From the NCBI GenBank assembly GCA_963788145.1, contig CAWBFQ010000007.1, positions 558,001 through 622,000 of the forward strand: a DNA stretch of 64,000 bases, written 5' to 3'. How positions within the stretch are numbered: the first letter of the stretch is position 1; every line of letters begins with the position of its first letter. This DNA is from UTCFX2 sp963788145 (lineage in GTDB: Bacteria > Chloroflexota > Anaerolineae > Anaerolineales > UBA4823). Positions 26,814 to 35,911 of the stretch are shown here, in pieces. The notes beneath the pieces were generated by a model, which had not been told where the DNA came from, ran no database searches, and saw only the letters and a list, made by a program, of their open reading frames with translations. The translations under genes and the position numbers were made by a program.

Positions 26814-28417
26814 TATTGGGTCAGGGCTCCAGCCCGGTGGTGCGATGTGTCCAGTCGTTGCGCCACATCGCTGCCATTTTCCATCGGTAAGTACAACCTG
26901 GCAACTGCGACCAGCCCACCCAGAAAGAGCCAGGCAAATACGCTGGCGCGAAAGCCATTCAAGCCGACGTTATATACGAAGGGGATGACCCAATCTCCCA
27001 GCATACCCGCTACCAGAGTACCAGCCAGGCCTCCGATAGCGCTGATCATATAAGCCTTGGCGAAACCATCCGGAACCACAGCCAGAGTACGCCATCCGAG
27101 GCGGAAGATTTCCCATAAAAGCCAGAGATACACCAGTAAACCTATTATTCCGGTTTGAGCGATGATGTCGATGTAGTTATTATGTGAATTGAATTGAACC
27201 CGATATCCCAGGATCTGGAACATACTGGTATACCAATAATAATTTGCCATTCCAACGCCGAGCAGCGGGCTGACCTGGATGATTTTCCATAAGATTTGCC
27301 AGGCTTCCAGGCGCGTCACAATACTATATGTATTGTCACCTTCATTCATCAGGTTGTTCAGCAAACCGGGCACAACCATAAAAACGATCAGCCCCAAAAC
27401 CCCCAGGATGATCCCAAGACGAGGTTTGGTTATCAAGAGCATGACGATTAAGGATGCCACGACTGGCAACCAACCCGATACCCAAAAGCGCGCTATTCCC
27501 ATATTCTCGTAAAAATAAAACCCGACCCCGATCCCTAATAAAACGCGCCAAATTGTAGCCAGGTTTTGATTGAAGAACAGTTGGCCCACAGCCAGAGATA
27601 TTAACCATAAGAAGAAAACGCTTCCCAGAGAGGCATCCGGGATAAAGAGCATATCCACGTACGGATCCAGGAATTTAAACATACGCATGTAAATAAATAG
27701 AAAGCCTATCCCAAAGAAAACCCAGGTAATCCATTGTAACTCTCGAATGGATTTCAGCAGGTGGGCATATATCCAAAAAGCACAGATGGATAATACAAAT
27801 ATCATTACCCCGCCGATTTGAGCGGTGATTGGGGCGGATTTTGTCGGGAACCAGTTGAATTGTCCAAAGCTGAACGCGACCATGACAACCACCAGGAATA
27901 CCAGTGATCCCATCATTGGGCGGTATGGCAACAAGCGCACCTGATGTTCCTGAACAATCATCCCCAATAGCCAGACGCCAGTGAGCAAGATGATCATCAA
28001 GGCTGAAATATTGATCCCGGTATATGAACCGGTGCTGATTGAAAAAGGCACGACCAGGCTGAGAACTGGCAGGCTGACGAGCCCTATGATCGGCCACTTA
28101 AAAAGCATAACGGCGCCGAAAATCCCGAAAACTGCGCCGATGACCAACATCACCATCCGAAAGTTGCTGGCGAGGAGAGGCGCAAGCGTAGCGCTAATCA
28201 ATACCAGACCGATCAATAGCAAGGTCAACGGAGGGGGGAGATTGATCCCGGCTGGGCGGGTCACCATCCAATTGGGGAACAATTCGCCAAAACCACCCAG
28301 GCGGTATTCATTATTCTCAGCATGCCGAGAATGAGGCTGGCCCCCAGTTGCATTCTCGGCTGGCCCTCCTTCGTTTATCTTTTCTCCGGCTGTAATATTC
28401 AATTTCAAATCAGTCAT
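26813..28417 (-). CDS. O-antigen ligase/polymerase family membrane protein (Wzy/WaaL-like)
   Basis: Polytopic protein of 534 residues with about twelve TM helices and the large periplasmic loop region typical of the Wzy_C/O-antigen ligase family (LLGVGMANYYWYTS; RVQFNSHNNYIDIIAQTGIIG, where the H-N-x-Y motif is the family signature). It would join repeat units or attach glycan to a carrier on the outer face. It starts with an ATGA overlap to a short upstream frame. Confidence 0.85.
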   Translation of the reverse strand: MTDLKLNITAGEKINEGGPAENATGGQPHSRHAENNEYRLGGFGELFPNWMVTRPAGINLPPPLTLLLIGLVLISATLAPLLASNFRMVMLVIGAVFGIFGAVMLFKWPIIGLVSLPVLSLVVPFSISTGSYTGINISALMIILLTGVWLLGMIVQEHQVRLLPYRPMMGSLVFLVVVMVAFSFGQFNWFPTKSAPITAQIGGVMIFVLSICAFWIYAHLLKSIRELQWITWVFFGIGFLFIYMRMFKFLDPYVDMLFIPDASLGSVFFLWLISLAVGQLFFNQNLATIWRVLLGIGVGFYFYENMGIARFWVSGWLPVVASLIVMLLITKPRLGIILGVLGLIVFMVVPGLLNNLMNEGDNTYSIVTRLEAWQILWKIIQVSPLLGVGMANYYWYTSMFQILGYRVQFNSHNNYIDIIAQTGIIGLLVYLWLLWEIFRLGWRTLAVVPDGFAKAYMISAIGGLAGTLVAGMLGDWVIPFVYNVGLNGFRASVFAWLFLGGLVAVARLYLPMENGSDVAQRLDTSHHRAGALTQ

Positions 28418-28653
28418 TCAATCACACTTATGGACCCAGGTGGTTCTATCTTTAGATCGGTTACGAAACGCTCTGCAATACGATTCTTAAAGAATTTCCT
28501 GGAGCCGCTATCATCAATCCGTTGTTGATCAAGTTCATCGGGTTCTGTTCGCTTTTTGGCAGACGTAGTTTGGCGCTGGCGAGTGTTGTCCTGCCGGATG
28601 GCTTGTCCAAGCATTGTTTTTTCTATAAGATACCAGTAAGAATTAGTCGCCAT
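28414..28653 (-). CDS. Small hypothetical protein upstream of the O-antigen ligase gene
   Basis: About 79 residues from ATG 28653 (MATNSYWYLIEK...), charged and Ser/Arg-rich with no membrane segment. It fills the 225-base gap between a glycosyltransferase and the ligase/polymerase gene and ends in a 4-base ATGA overlap with the latter, the kind of junction seen at real gene boundaries here. No family recognised; it could equally be non-coding filler. Confidence 0.4.
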   Translation of the reverse strand: MATNSYWYLIEKTMLGQAIRQDNTRQRQTTSAKKRTEPDELDQQRIDDSGSRKFFKNRIAERFVTDLKIEPPGSISVIE

Positions 28654-29842
28654 ACACAATGCGCTCAACAGAATGGCAGAATTCTGCCCCGATATTATTC
28701 CAGTCATATCGCGTCTGGACAAACTGGCGGGCATTCTGCGCCAGGGTCTGCCGCAGATCGGGGGAATTCAACAGGCGTAGCGTCTGCCTGGCGAACGCAT
28801 CCGGAGTGTCGGCGATCAGCAAATGATGTCCATCCTGGGCCCCCAACCCCTCTGCGCCTTTGGATGTGCTTACCACGGGGGCGCCCAGCGCCATGGCCTC
28901 CAGGATTTTTAGCCGGGTGCCGCCTCCAATGCGGAGAGGGGCAACACAAAGCCAGCTTCCCGCAATGGTGGGGCGAATGTCATCCAGGTATCCGGTCCAT
29001 TGGATGTTGTCGCTGTGTGGCAATCGATCCAGGGCAACCCCGTCCGTTTTCCCGGTGATTTTCAGGATGACCTCAGGCTCCTGACGGACGACCTCGGGGA
29101 AAATTTCCCACAAGAAGTATTCCATCGCATCGTAATTCGCATTATAGGTCAAGGCGCCGTTAAATACCAGCGTTTTGGGTTTAGGCGTTGCCAGCCCGGG
29201 TACATGTGAAGCGGTATCCACGCCGTTCGGAATGACTGCCAAGGCCTGTTTCTTGAACGGAATCCAGCGCTGGATATCTACCTGGTCGCTTTCAGTAACC
29301 ACCAGGCACAGGTCAAATTGGGGATAGATCTCTTTCTCGTATCTCATAAACTTGCGGTAAGCCAACCAGCGCCGCAAACGATCCGGCAGGCTGGATGCAA
29401 ACGGAATGGCATCAGAGAGCATGCGCGCCATCACATTATCGATGTCCAACACCTTCGGCACGCCAGCGATCTCCAGGGCATAGGGGGCGCAGACAAATGT
29501 AAGGGCGACCACGCAATCCGGTTTCCATTCGCGTGCCACTTTGCGAACCAGATCACTCATCTCGGGTGAATGGATCGCCACTACCGCGCTGGGTTTTGAA
29601 GAAAGCCAACCCATCCACGTCCTGGTCCGTTTGGCGGCGAAGGGTTTTCTCGCCAGGGTTTCCACAACCGGGCAGAGTTGTTGGATTTCATCTCTCCATT
29701 CAGGGGCGATCTCAACATCCTCGAAAGATACTAAAGCGACTTCATGCCTGGATGCCAACGCCTTTAACAAATGGAGCGCTCTGTTTTTGCTGCCCTGGTT
29801 GGGTGGATAAGGAAACCAGGTGGAAAGAAACAATATTTTCAT
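28643..29842 (-). CDS. Family 4 glycosyltransferase (PEP-CTERM/EpsH1-type sugar transferase-like)
   Basis: GT-B glycosyltransferase, about 399 residues from ATG 29842 (MKILFLSTWFPYPPNQGSKN). The upstream in-frame extension is a dispersed-repeat translation and is not genuine. The C-terminal donor-binding region reads GGGTRLKILEAMALGAPVVS. The start ATG shares one base with the stop of the preceding GT2 gene (TAATG). It belongs to the same GT4 subgroup as the gene at 18137. Confidence 0.87.
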   Translation of the reverse strand: MKILFLSTWFPYPPNQGSKNRALHLLKALASRHEVALVSFEDVEIAPEWRDEIQQLCPVVETLARKPFAAKRTRTWMGWLSSKPSAVVAIHSPEMSDLVRKVAREWKPDCVVALTFVCAPYALEIAGVPKVLDIDNVMARMLSDAIPFASSLPDRLRRWLAYRKFMRYEKEIYPQFDLCLVVTESDQVDIQRWIPFKKQALAVIPNGVDTASHVPGLATPKPKTLVFNGALTYNANYDAMEYFLWEIFPEVVRQEPEVILKITGKTDGVALDRLPHSDNIQWTGYLDDIRPTIAGSWLCVAPLRIGGGTRLKILEAMALGAPVVSTSKGAEGLGAQDGHHLLIADTPDAFARQTLRLLNSPDLRQTLAQNARQFVQTRYDWNNIGAEFCHSVERIVYGD

Positions 29843-30804
29843 TATATGTTCTTTGTATCCGGCGGGATTGCTTCGTGCCTCGCAATGACATTCGAGCGCA
29901 TCCCCCAGCGGTGTGCACAGAAATCGCTTATTCCCTGCCACATCGCATCTCGATGGGGACGCATTTCGCGCCATTTTGGCCGCATTGTCCAGCTCGTCAA
30001 AGTTAGCATTGTGCGCCCCAGAACCGAAATCCAAACGGTGAGCGGAGCGTGATGTTTTGCCATGAACAGCAAGCGATTGCGGGTATTGTAGTAGGTTACG
30101 TTGGGAGATGGGGCATAGTCTTTCTGGACGCCTTTATGCCAAATTTTCGCCTTTGGAACAAACCAGATTTGCCAGCCATGTTCAGTTGCTCGCTTACACC
30201 AATCCGTCTCTTCCCAATAGTAAAAGAAACGCGCATCCAAAGAACCACTCTCCTGGATTACCTGGTTCTTGACCAACAAAGCGCAACCCGAGATCCAATC
30301 AACCTGGCGCTCATCTTCGAATTGGCCCTGGTCGTCCTCATTTTGACCAACGTGGATTGCAGTCCAACGATTGGTCAGCTTGCCACCTGCGGATTGGATC
30401 AGGTTGGGATCGCTGGCGTGGTATACCTTTGGGCCTAGAATCCCCACCCGAGAAGAACCGAGGGATTCTTTGAGGGCGGCTGTCTCAATTAACCATTTGA
30501 TACAATCCGGCGCTACGATTGTGTCTTCATTTAACACGAATATCCAGTCCGCTCCTTGCAGAAGGGCAGCTTCAATACCAACGTTGTTATTCCCGGCATA
30601 CCCCAGGTTTTGTTTTAGTTGGATGATCTCAACGGCAGAGAAACCGCCTCGGATAGCGTCCACAGACCCATCGCTGGACGCGTTGTCTAGAACGATCACC
30701 CGGTGGTTTGAATAGGTGGTCTCTTCGAGAGAAGCCAGGCAAGCCAGTGTATCTTCCCTACGATTGGTATTAAGGATTACCGTGATGACCAGGGGGGCTG
30801 TCAT
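29842..30804 (-). CDS. Family 2 glycosyltransferase with repeat-derived C-terminus
   Basis: GT-A glycosyltransferase of 320 residues with VILNTNRREDTLACL, VLDNASSDGSVDAI, FVLNEDTIV and FYYWEETDWCKRA. The last 17 or so residues (NVIARHEAIPPDTKNI) are encoded by a copy of a dispersed repeat (29866-29891), so the original C-terminus may have been replaced. Donor unknown; rhamnosyltransferase-like. Confidence 0.85.
   Translation of the reverse strand: MTAPLVITVILNTNRREDTLACLASLEETTYSNHRVIVLDNASSDGSVDAIRGGFSAVEIIQLKQNLGYAGNNNVGIEAALLQGADWIFVLNEDTIVAPDCIKWLIETAALKESLGSSRVGILGPKVYHASDPNLIQSAGGKLTNRWTAIHVGQNEDDQGQFEDERQVDWISGCALLVKNQVIQESGSLDARFFYYWEETDWCKRATEHGWQIWFVPKAKIWHKGVQKDYAPSPNVTYYNTRNRLLFMAKHHAPLTVWISVLGRTMLTLTSWTMRPKWREMRPHRDAMWQGISDFCAHRWGMRSNVIARHEAIPPDTKNI
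29866..29891. repeat. Dispersed short repeat, copy 1 (in the 3' end of a GT2 gene)
   Basis: 26-base core GATTGCTTCGTG CCTCGCAATGACAT, identical except for one base to the copy at 41441-41466. Elements with this core are commonly scattered in bacterial genomes. Here it is translated on the minus strand as VIARHEAI, just before a stop/start junction. Confidence 0.7.
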
Positions 30805-30852
30805 GGTTTTATTGGCAAAGCGAATAATCTCTCATAAATACAGAAACGCATA

Positions 30853-31965
30853 TCAACCAAACACATATTTTGTATAGCGAGAGAACCTGGTTCTATTTAC
30901 TATTTCAAGGATTAAGAACGGGACACCAAGACCGACCACAATCAAGAGCACCTGAAGTGGAATATAAAAAGCCAGGAACCCAGGTGCAACTTGATAAATA
31001 ACCTTTGCTGTCAGTTCAAGCACCAGCGGATGGATGAGAAAAATAGCGAATGAGATCGACCCGATCTTGATGATAGATTTTCGGAAAGGGATCCGGTCGT
31101 GGTTGTGGGCGATAAAAATTAGCAGGAGCAATAAAATGAACACCTGGTTAAAAAACATCAATTGAAGAGAAACCCATTCTTTGCCCACCACGCGGCGAGC
31201 ATATTCCCATTGGAACATGCTCGCGATGAAGAAGGAACCCGCTCCGACATATAAGAACCATTTCACTTTTATCAATACCTGTTTGATCGCAGTGCTGTGA
31301 AAACCGATCACAATGCCAAGCACAAACCAAAAAACATTCGCCAGAAATGGCCAATTGAAAATAAATGAAATAAAGGGTCGCAATCTAAGGTCGACTGCCC
31401 AACCCATCAGATAATCATTGGCAATGACCAATGCAAATAAATGAATGACTCCCGCAACGGAAAGCAAAAGCTTCCAGCGCTCGCGCCCAAAAGGGACCAG
31501 AACTGGGGAAATCAGATAGCATAATACCAACAATGGGATGAAATAATAACCAATCGCTGCGCCGCCAGTGACCAATATGTAGATGATTTTGCGGAAAGAA
31601 TACGATTCCCCCAAGACATAGCGATAGGCGATATTGATTGTGGACCAGACGAGGTATGGAATGACCAGACTTACGATCCTGGGCATAAGCGACTTAAGAG
31701 AAATGGTTTTTTTGGATCGACCAGCCATCACTGAAACGAAAACGCCGGAGACAAACAGAAAAGCCATAAAACCAAAAATGGCAAACTGGTCGATCAACCG
31801 GAGAAGAAGGTAATTCACTGATCCGAGCTGGTCGTAATTCGGAATGGTCACCGGTCGATAACGATCAGTCCACCAAAACATGGCGGTGAGTACCCAATGA
31901 ACAGAATGATGAATGACGACCCCGATAATAGCTAACCCACTGAGTGTCGCTAATTGTCGAATCAT
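30853..31965 (-). CDS. Acyltransferase-3 family membrane protein, tandem paralog 1
   Basis: Integral membrane O-acyltransferase of about 370 residues with ten TM helices (family of OafA/NodX/WecH). It begins MIRQLATLSGLAIIGVVIHH, with the catalytic-type His in helix 1, and ends RFSRYTKYVFG. ATG 31965 is preferred over an upstream TTG because it leaves a small gap after the previous stop. It is the nearest of three adjacent paralogs to the glycosyltransferases. Such proteins move acyl groups across the membrane onto glycans; the donor is unknown here, but carrier-protein acyl groups encoded next door are candidates. Confidence 0.85.
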   Translation of the reverse strand: MIRQLATLSGLAIIGVVIHHSVHWVLTAMFWWTDRYRPVTIPNYDQLGSVNYLLLRLIDQFAIFGFMAFLFVSGVFVSVMAGRSKKTISLKSLMPRIVSLVIPYLVWSTINIAYRYVLGESYSFRKIIYILVTGGAAIGYYFIPLLVLCYLISPVLVPFGRERWKLLLSVAGVIHLFALVIANDYLMGWAVDLRLRPFISFIFNWPFLANVFWFVLGIVIGFHSTAIKQVLIKVKWFLYVGAGSFFIASMFQWEYARRVVGKEWVSLQLMFFNQVFILLLLLIFIAHNHDRIPFRKSIIKIGSISFAIFLIHPLVLELTAKVIYQVAPGFLAFYIPLQVLLIVVGLGVPFLILEIVNRTRFSRYTKYVFG

Positions 31966-31969
31966 GTTG

Positions 31970-33082
31970 TTATCCAAAAAAAACCGAATAGAACCGGCGC
32001 GCCGGGGTTTTCGTCATCACTTGCATCATCACAAGAGGAATTGCCAAACCCAGTGTGATCAGGATCGGCTGGAAGAGAATCTGATATTGCAGCAGAAATG
32101 GCGCCAGATTAAAAATGACTTTGGACGCCAGTATCAGGATTAAGGAATGAGACAAATAGATTCCAAATGATCGGCTTCCTACATATTCAACCTTCTTATT
32201 CAATAACAACGGAAAACGATCAAAAGCCAGGAATGCTAGCAGGAAGCAAATTGCGTAGAGGTTATCCAGCATGGTTTCTTGCGAAGGGATCCAGTCTTGA
32301 CCGGAGAGCCGGAGCAATGTTTCCCATTCGATCATCCCGAGCGCCAAGAATATTACCCATCCAGACAGAGCGAGCCAACGCCAGCGATAGATCACAGGCT
32401 TTATCTCCTGGTTGTGCAAACCGAAGATGATCCCAAGCACAAACCAAAAGATAAAAGTGGGGAACAACCAGGTGCGTGTCAGAAACAGGAATGGCCCTAA
32501 TGCAGGCACATCTAATCCCAGGATCTGCGTATAGCGCATGGCGGAAATCGAGAATTGGATCAAACCAGCGACAAATAATAGGAGCTTCCAATGATCTTTC
32601 GCCAGGGGAATCAAGAATGGGGAGATCAAACTAAGCTGAATTAACACGGGAATAAAATAAAACGCCGGTGTTGCGGCGCCGGTGACCAGAGCCACTGCAA
32701 TTCGGTCTGGCGATGGCAGTGGCGCCCCGAAAACAGTATCCATGGCGATCATGATCAATGACCACAAAATGTAGGGGATCAGAAATTTCTTCACCCGATT
32801 GAAGATCACATTCCATCCCACGGTGTTGCGGCTGCGGCCGGTCGCAAAAGCCAGGAAAAAACCGGACACGAAAATGAAGGATGGGATGGCAAAAATGATC
32901 CACTGCTCGACAAAACGGAGCGAAAAATAGCTGATGGTGTTCATCTGGTCGAAGTTTGGTACGCTGACCGGGCGGTAGCGGTCCGTCCACCAGAACATGG
33001 CGATGAATCCCCAGCCAGAGGCATGGTAAAGAATCGCCCCAAGTGTAGCCAATCCATTCAGATAGAGCAGTTTTTTGATCAT
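31970..33082 (-). CDS. Acyltransferase-3 family membrane protein, tandem paralog 2
   Basis: 370-residue paralog: MIKKLLYLNGLATLGAILYH, a WWTDRYRPVSVPNFD loop shared with paralog 1, ten TM helices and a RRFYSVFFG end. It is separated from paralog 1 by a few bases and from paralog 3 by 79 bases. The same N-terminal loop is unusual compared with common OafA proteins and marks a distinct subgroup. Confidence 0.85.
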   Translation of the reverse strand: MIKKLLYLNGLATLGAILYHASGWGFIAMFWWTDRYRPVSVPNFDQMNTISYFSLRFVEQWIIFAIPSFIFVSGFFLAFATGRSRNTVGWNVIFNRVKKFLIPYILWSLIMIAMDTVFGAPLPSPDRIAVALVTGAATPAFYFIPVLIQLSLISPFLIPLAKDHWKLLLFVAGLIQFSISAMRYTQILGLDVPALGPFLFLTRTWLFPTFIFWFVLGIIFGLHNQEIKPVIYRWRWLALSGWVIFLALGMIEWETLLRLSGQDWIPSQETMLDNLYAICFLLAFLAFDRFPLLLNKKVEYVGSRSFGIYLSHSLILILASKVIFNLAPFLLQYQILFQPILITLGLAIPLVMMQVMTKTPARRFYSVFFG

Positions 33083-33161
33083 AGATGATTACTCGATGCT
33101 TGCCGAGACCGGCTTTGGCGCTGGACCAACAGGCGCAAGCTGGCCTGGCCCCGGCAGGCTG

Positions 33162-34274
33162 CTATCCGAAAACGTACGCATACCACCTGCGAGCAGGCGA
33201 GCGATCCAGCAAGAACATCATTGCTACTGGAAGCGCCAGTCCTATGATGATCCAGAGAGGCTGTAGCAGGATTTGGTAATCCAGCAGACCTGGCGAGACC
33301 CGATAGATGACCTTCGCAGAATATTCGATAAAGAGAAAATGGGTCAGGTAGATGCCGTAGGAGTTTTTACCCAATTTCTCAAATCCACGCTCTAATGGCA
33401 CCCTGGTCTGTTGGAAGCCCAGAACAAGGGTGATTATCGCGAGCGCATAAATGATATCGATGATGGTTTCGCGATTTGCCAGCCAGGTCTCTCCGGATAG
33501 GCGAAAAAAGAGCTCCCATTCGAGCATTCCCAGTGGAATTGAAACCAATACAACGATCAAACCCACCCAACGCAGCCTGTGAAATACTGCTTTAAACTGC
33601 TCCAGATGAAAGCCAACTACGATCCCTGCCGAGAACCAGAAAATCCGAGCCACGAAGAACCATTTTGGCACAAAGTATGCGATAGCCTGTTTATTTGGGA
33701 TATCCAGGTTTAGAAAGACCAGATACGGGAGCAGGGTGATCATCAGTTGCACAGCAGCCGTGATCCCCAGGAATAGGCGCCAGTTTTTACGGGCCAATGG
33801 TACCAGGAGAGGAGAGATCAGGTAAAACTGGATCAGCAATGGGACGAAATACAGGATTTCGTTTGTGCGCCCGATCAAAAGATCGATGGCCAGATTTACC
33901 GGTGTGAAACGCTTCCCTTCCAGTAGAAATTGCAGAGCAATCACGACGAAAGACCACAACAGGTATGGGATTATGAGCGTCTTGACTCGCGCAATCACCA
34001 CCTTCCAACTGACTGTTTGGCTGGTTTTTCCAGCGGCGACAGCGATGAAAAAACCCGAGACGAACAGAAAAGCAGGGATGGCAAAAGATGCGATTTGCTC
34101 GAGAAAGCGTAAACCAAAATACTCCGTGCTGCCGATACGGGTCATCGGATCGACTGCGGCCGGAAGGTAGCGATGCGCCCAGGAGAACATCGCTACAAAT
34201 CCCATCCCTGCGGAGTGGAATAAGACGACGCCTGTAATAGCCAGGCCATTCAAATAAAGTAATCTCCGAAACAT
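33162..34274 (-). CDS. Acyltransferase-3 family membrane protein, tandem paralog 3
   Basis: 370-residue paralog: MFRRLLYLNGLAITGVVLFH, loop HRYLPAAVDPMTRIG, ten TM helices, C-terminal RRWYAYVFG. It starts 33 bases downstream of the halogenase stop, so it is the acyltransferase in closest contact with the pyrrole/halogenase cassette and the best candidate to use its product. Confidence 0.85.
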   Translation of the reverse strand: MFRRLLYLNGLAITGVVLFHSAGMGFVAMFSWAHRYLPAAVDPMTRIGSTEYFGLRFLEQIASFAIPAFLFVSGFFIAVAAGKTSQTVSWKVVIARVKTLIIPYLLWSFVVIALQFLLEGKRFTPVNLAIDLLIGRTNEILYFVPLLIQFYLISPLLVPLARKNWRLFLGITAAVQLMITLLPYLVFLNLDIPNKQAIAYFVPKWFFVARIFWFSAGIVVGFHLEQFKAVFHRLRWVGLIVVLVSIPLGMLEWELFFRLSGETWLANRETIIDIIYALAIITLVLGFQQTRVPLERGFEKLGKNSYGIYLTHFLFIEYSAKVIYRVSPGLLDYQILLQPLWIIIGLALPVAMMFLLDRSPARRWYAYVFG

Positions 34275-34307
34275 GATACCGAGTGATCCTTACTTGTGAA
34301 TGAGTAC

Positions 34308-35570
34308 TCAATCGATGGGGATATTGGTCAGCCTGGACGATAGCAAGTGATTTTCCGATTGCTCCACTTTGCGAATATAGTCCCTCATTGCATCCAGGAC
34401 TGGCGCATCTTTGCGATCATATACCTCGCCTTGAAGTAAACGTAAGACCTCCAGACGGTGATTCTTTGACTGGATAAAATGGGTGAACAGCGGCAGTAAT
34501 TTGTAATATAAACGAATGAATTCATACCAGATACTCACGCCGCCTCTCAGGCGTGTCTCGTACGGCATTAATGCTTCGGCGCTAAAATCACCGGTCTCAA
34601 AAGCCTTACAAATGCTCTCTGAAGCATACTTGGCGCTATATAAAGCTACACTGACCCCAGATGAAAAGATTGGATCAACAAAACGAGCTGCATCTCCAAT
34701 GCAAAGATAATGGTCGCCAACGAACTTATTAAGGCTGTAACTGTAGTCCCCCTCAACCTTGAACTCATTGATTCGGATGGCATTCTGCATTGCTTTGACC
34801 ATATCCGCATTGGTGCTTAATTTAGAATAAAAATATTGTTCATGGTCCTGGGAAGAATCACGAAAAACCTTCTTATCGGCAACAACGCCAATCGAAGTGA
34901 TCTGATCTGTGATCGGGATCTGCCATACCCAACCCCGTTCAACCTCCAGAAAGTAGATATGGATGAAGTCAGAGGTGCCTGTACTACTGCGATTGACATT
35001 TGTAAACCAGGCATGAACAGCATATTGATCAAAAACAGGATCCTTCTCCTTGATCTTGAGTTGGTTTCCCAGCAACGTGTTTCTCCCGCTGGCATCCACC
35101 ACGAACTGGCTGTGCAAATCCACTTCCTGATCTCCGATATTTACTCGCACGCCTGTTGCCCGGCTGCCTTCGAAAAGTATCTGCTTGACTTGCACACCCT
35201 CATACACCTTTGAACCAAGCTGTTCGGCATGTTTGAGCATCAACAGATCAAACTTGCTCCGATCGACATGGTAGGTGTAATCCTGGTCTACCCCTTCTTG
35301 TGGAAATTCTCGGAACTCAATCGCAAATTCTTTGCCAGTGGGGGCATGCCAGGATGCGCCAAATTTGTGAACGAAACCTTCGCGTTCAAGAACCTCTAAG
35401 AATCCGATATCCTTGAAAACACGTGTGGAGGAAGTCACCATCGATTCCCCCACATGCGGTCTGGGGTGAATCGATCGCTCAATAATCATGTTCTTGATTC
35501 CTGCCTTGGATAGATAACAACCCATCGCGGCCCCGGCTGGTCCACCGCCAATAATAATTACATCGTTCAT
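34308..35570 (-). CDS. Flavin-dependent halogenase (PltA/CmlS-type, carrier-protein substrate)
   Basis: FAD-dependent halogenase of 420 residues. It has the dinucleotide motif IIIGGGPAGAAMG, the family motif WxWxIP (WVWQIP, 214-219), a Lys in FVHKFGASW (K69) at the position of the catalytic Lys of this class, and the FxxPxxSxG motif (F297, P300, S303, G305) seen in halogenases. No membrane or signal sequence. The gene follows a carrier protein, a prolyl-AMP-ligase-like enzyme and a dehydrogenase, matching the pyrrole-halogenation set. Related non-halogenating reductases exist, so activity is inferred. Substrate likely a carrier-bound pyrrole. Confidence 0.8.
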   Translation of the reverse strand: MNDVIIIGGGPAGAAMGCYLSKAGIKNMIIERSIHPRPHVGESMVTSSTRVFKDIGFLEVLEREGFVHKFGASWHAPTGKEFAIEFREFPQEGVDQDYTYHVDRSKFDLLMLKHAEQLGSKVYEGVQVKQILFEGSRATGVRVNIGDQEVDLHSQFVVDASGRNTLLGNQLKIKEKDPVFDQYAVHAWFTNVNRSSTGTSDFIHIYFLEVERGWVWQIPITDQITSIGVVADKKVFRDSSQDHEQYFYSKLSTNADMVKAMQNAIRINEFKVEGDYSYSLNKFVGDHYLCIGDAARFVDPIFSSGVSVALYSAKYASESICKAFETGDFSAEALMPYETRLRGGVSIWYEFIRLYYKLLPLFTHFIQSKNHRLEVLRLLQGEVYDRKDAPVLDAMRDYIRKVEQSENHLLSSRLTNIPID

Positions 35571-35619
35571 GAATAATGCTCCTCTAACGATAAAATCTGG
35601 TTGAAATCAGGATAAGCGC

Positions 35620-35865
35620 CTATGATGGATTGAGTTTTTCTAAATAATCGGCCAGTGCCTTGATGCTCTGAAAGTTCTCAAAAACCACATCTTCGTCCTG
35701 CACTTGGATCCCAAACTCATCTTCGATGTGTGCTACAAGCTGCAAAATAGCGAGCGAATCCAGGATACCTGCGCTCAACAAATCTTCATCGTCGCTGAGT
35801 TTGGCTTTTGGGTTACGCATGATCTCTTGCTTGATATAAGTGCTCAAAGCCGCTTTTCTGTCCAT
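35620..35865 (-). CDS. Peptidyl carrier protein of the pyrrole cassette
   Basis: 81-residue stand-alone carrier protein (PltL/RedO type). GILDSLAILQLV places the phosphopantetheine Ser at residue 37. ATG 35865 follows GAGGAGAG at good spacing; the longer frame has no homologous extension. It lies 46 bases after the ligase stop and 49 bases before the halogenase start. Confidence 0.88.
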   Translation of the reverse strand: MDRKAALSTYIKQEIMRNPKAKLSDDEDLLSAGILDSLAILQLVAHIEDEFGIQVQDEDVVFENFQSIKALADYLEKLNPS

Positions 35866-35911
35866 TACTGTACTCTCCTCTCGAAATGAAAAATGATTTG
35901 GATATGAAAGA

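Noticed and set aside
28643..30034. Long N-terminal extension of the GT4 protein upstream of ATG 29842
   Set aside because: The extension translates a dispersed repeat plus the antiparallel frame of the preceding gene; homologous GT4 proteins start at MKILFLSTW.
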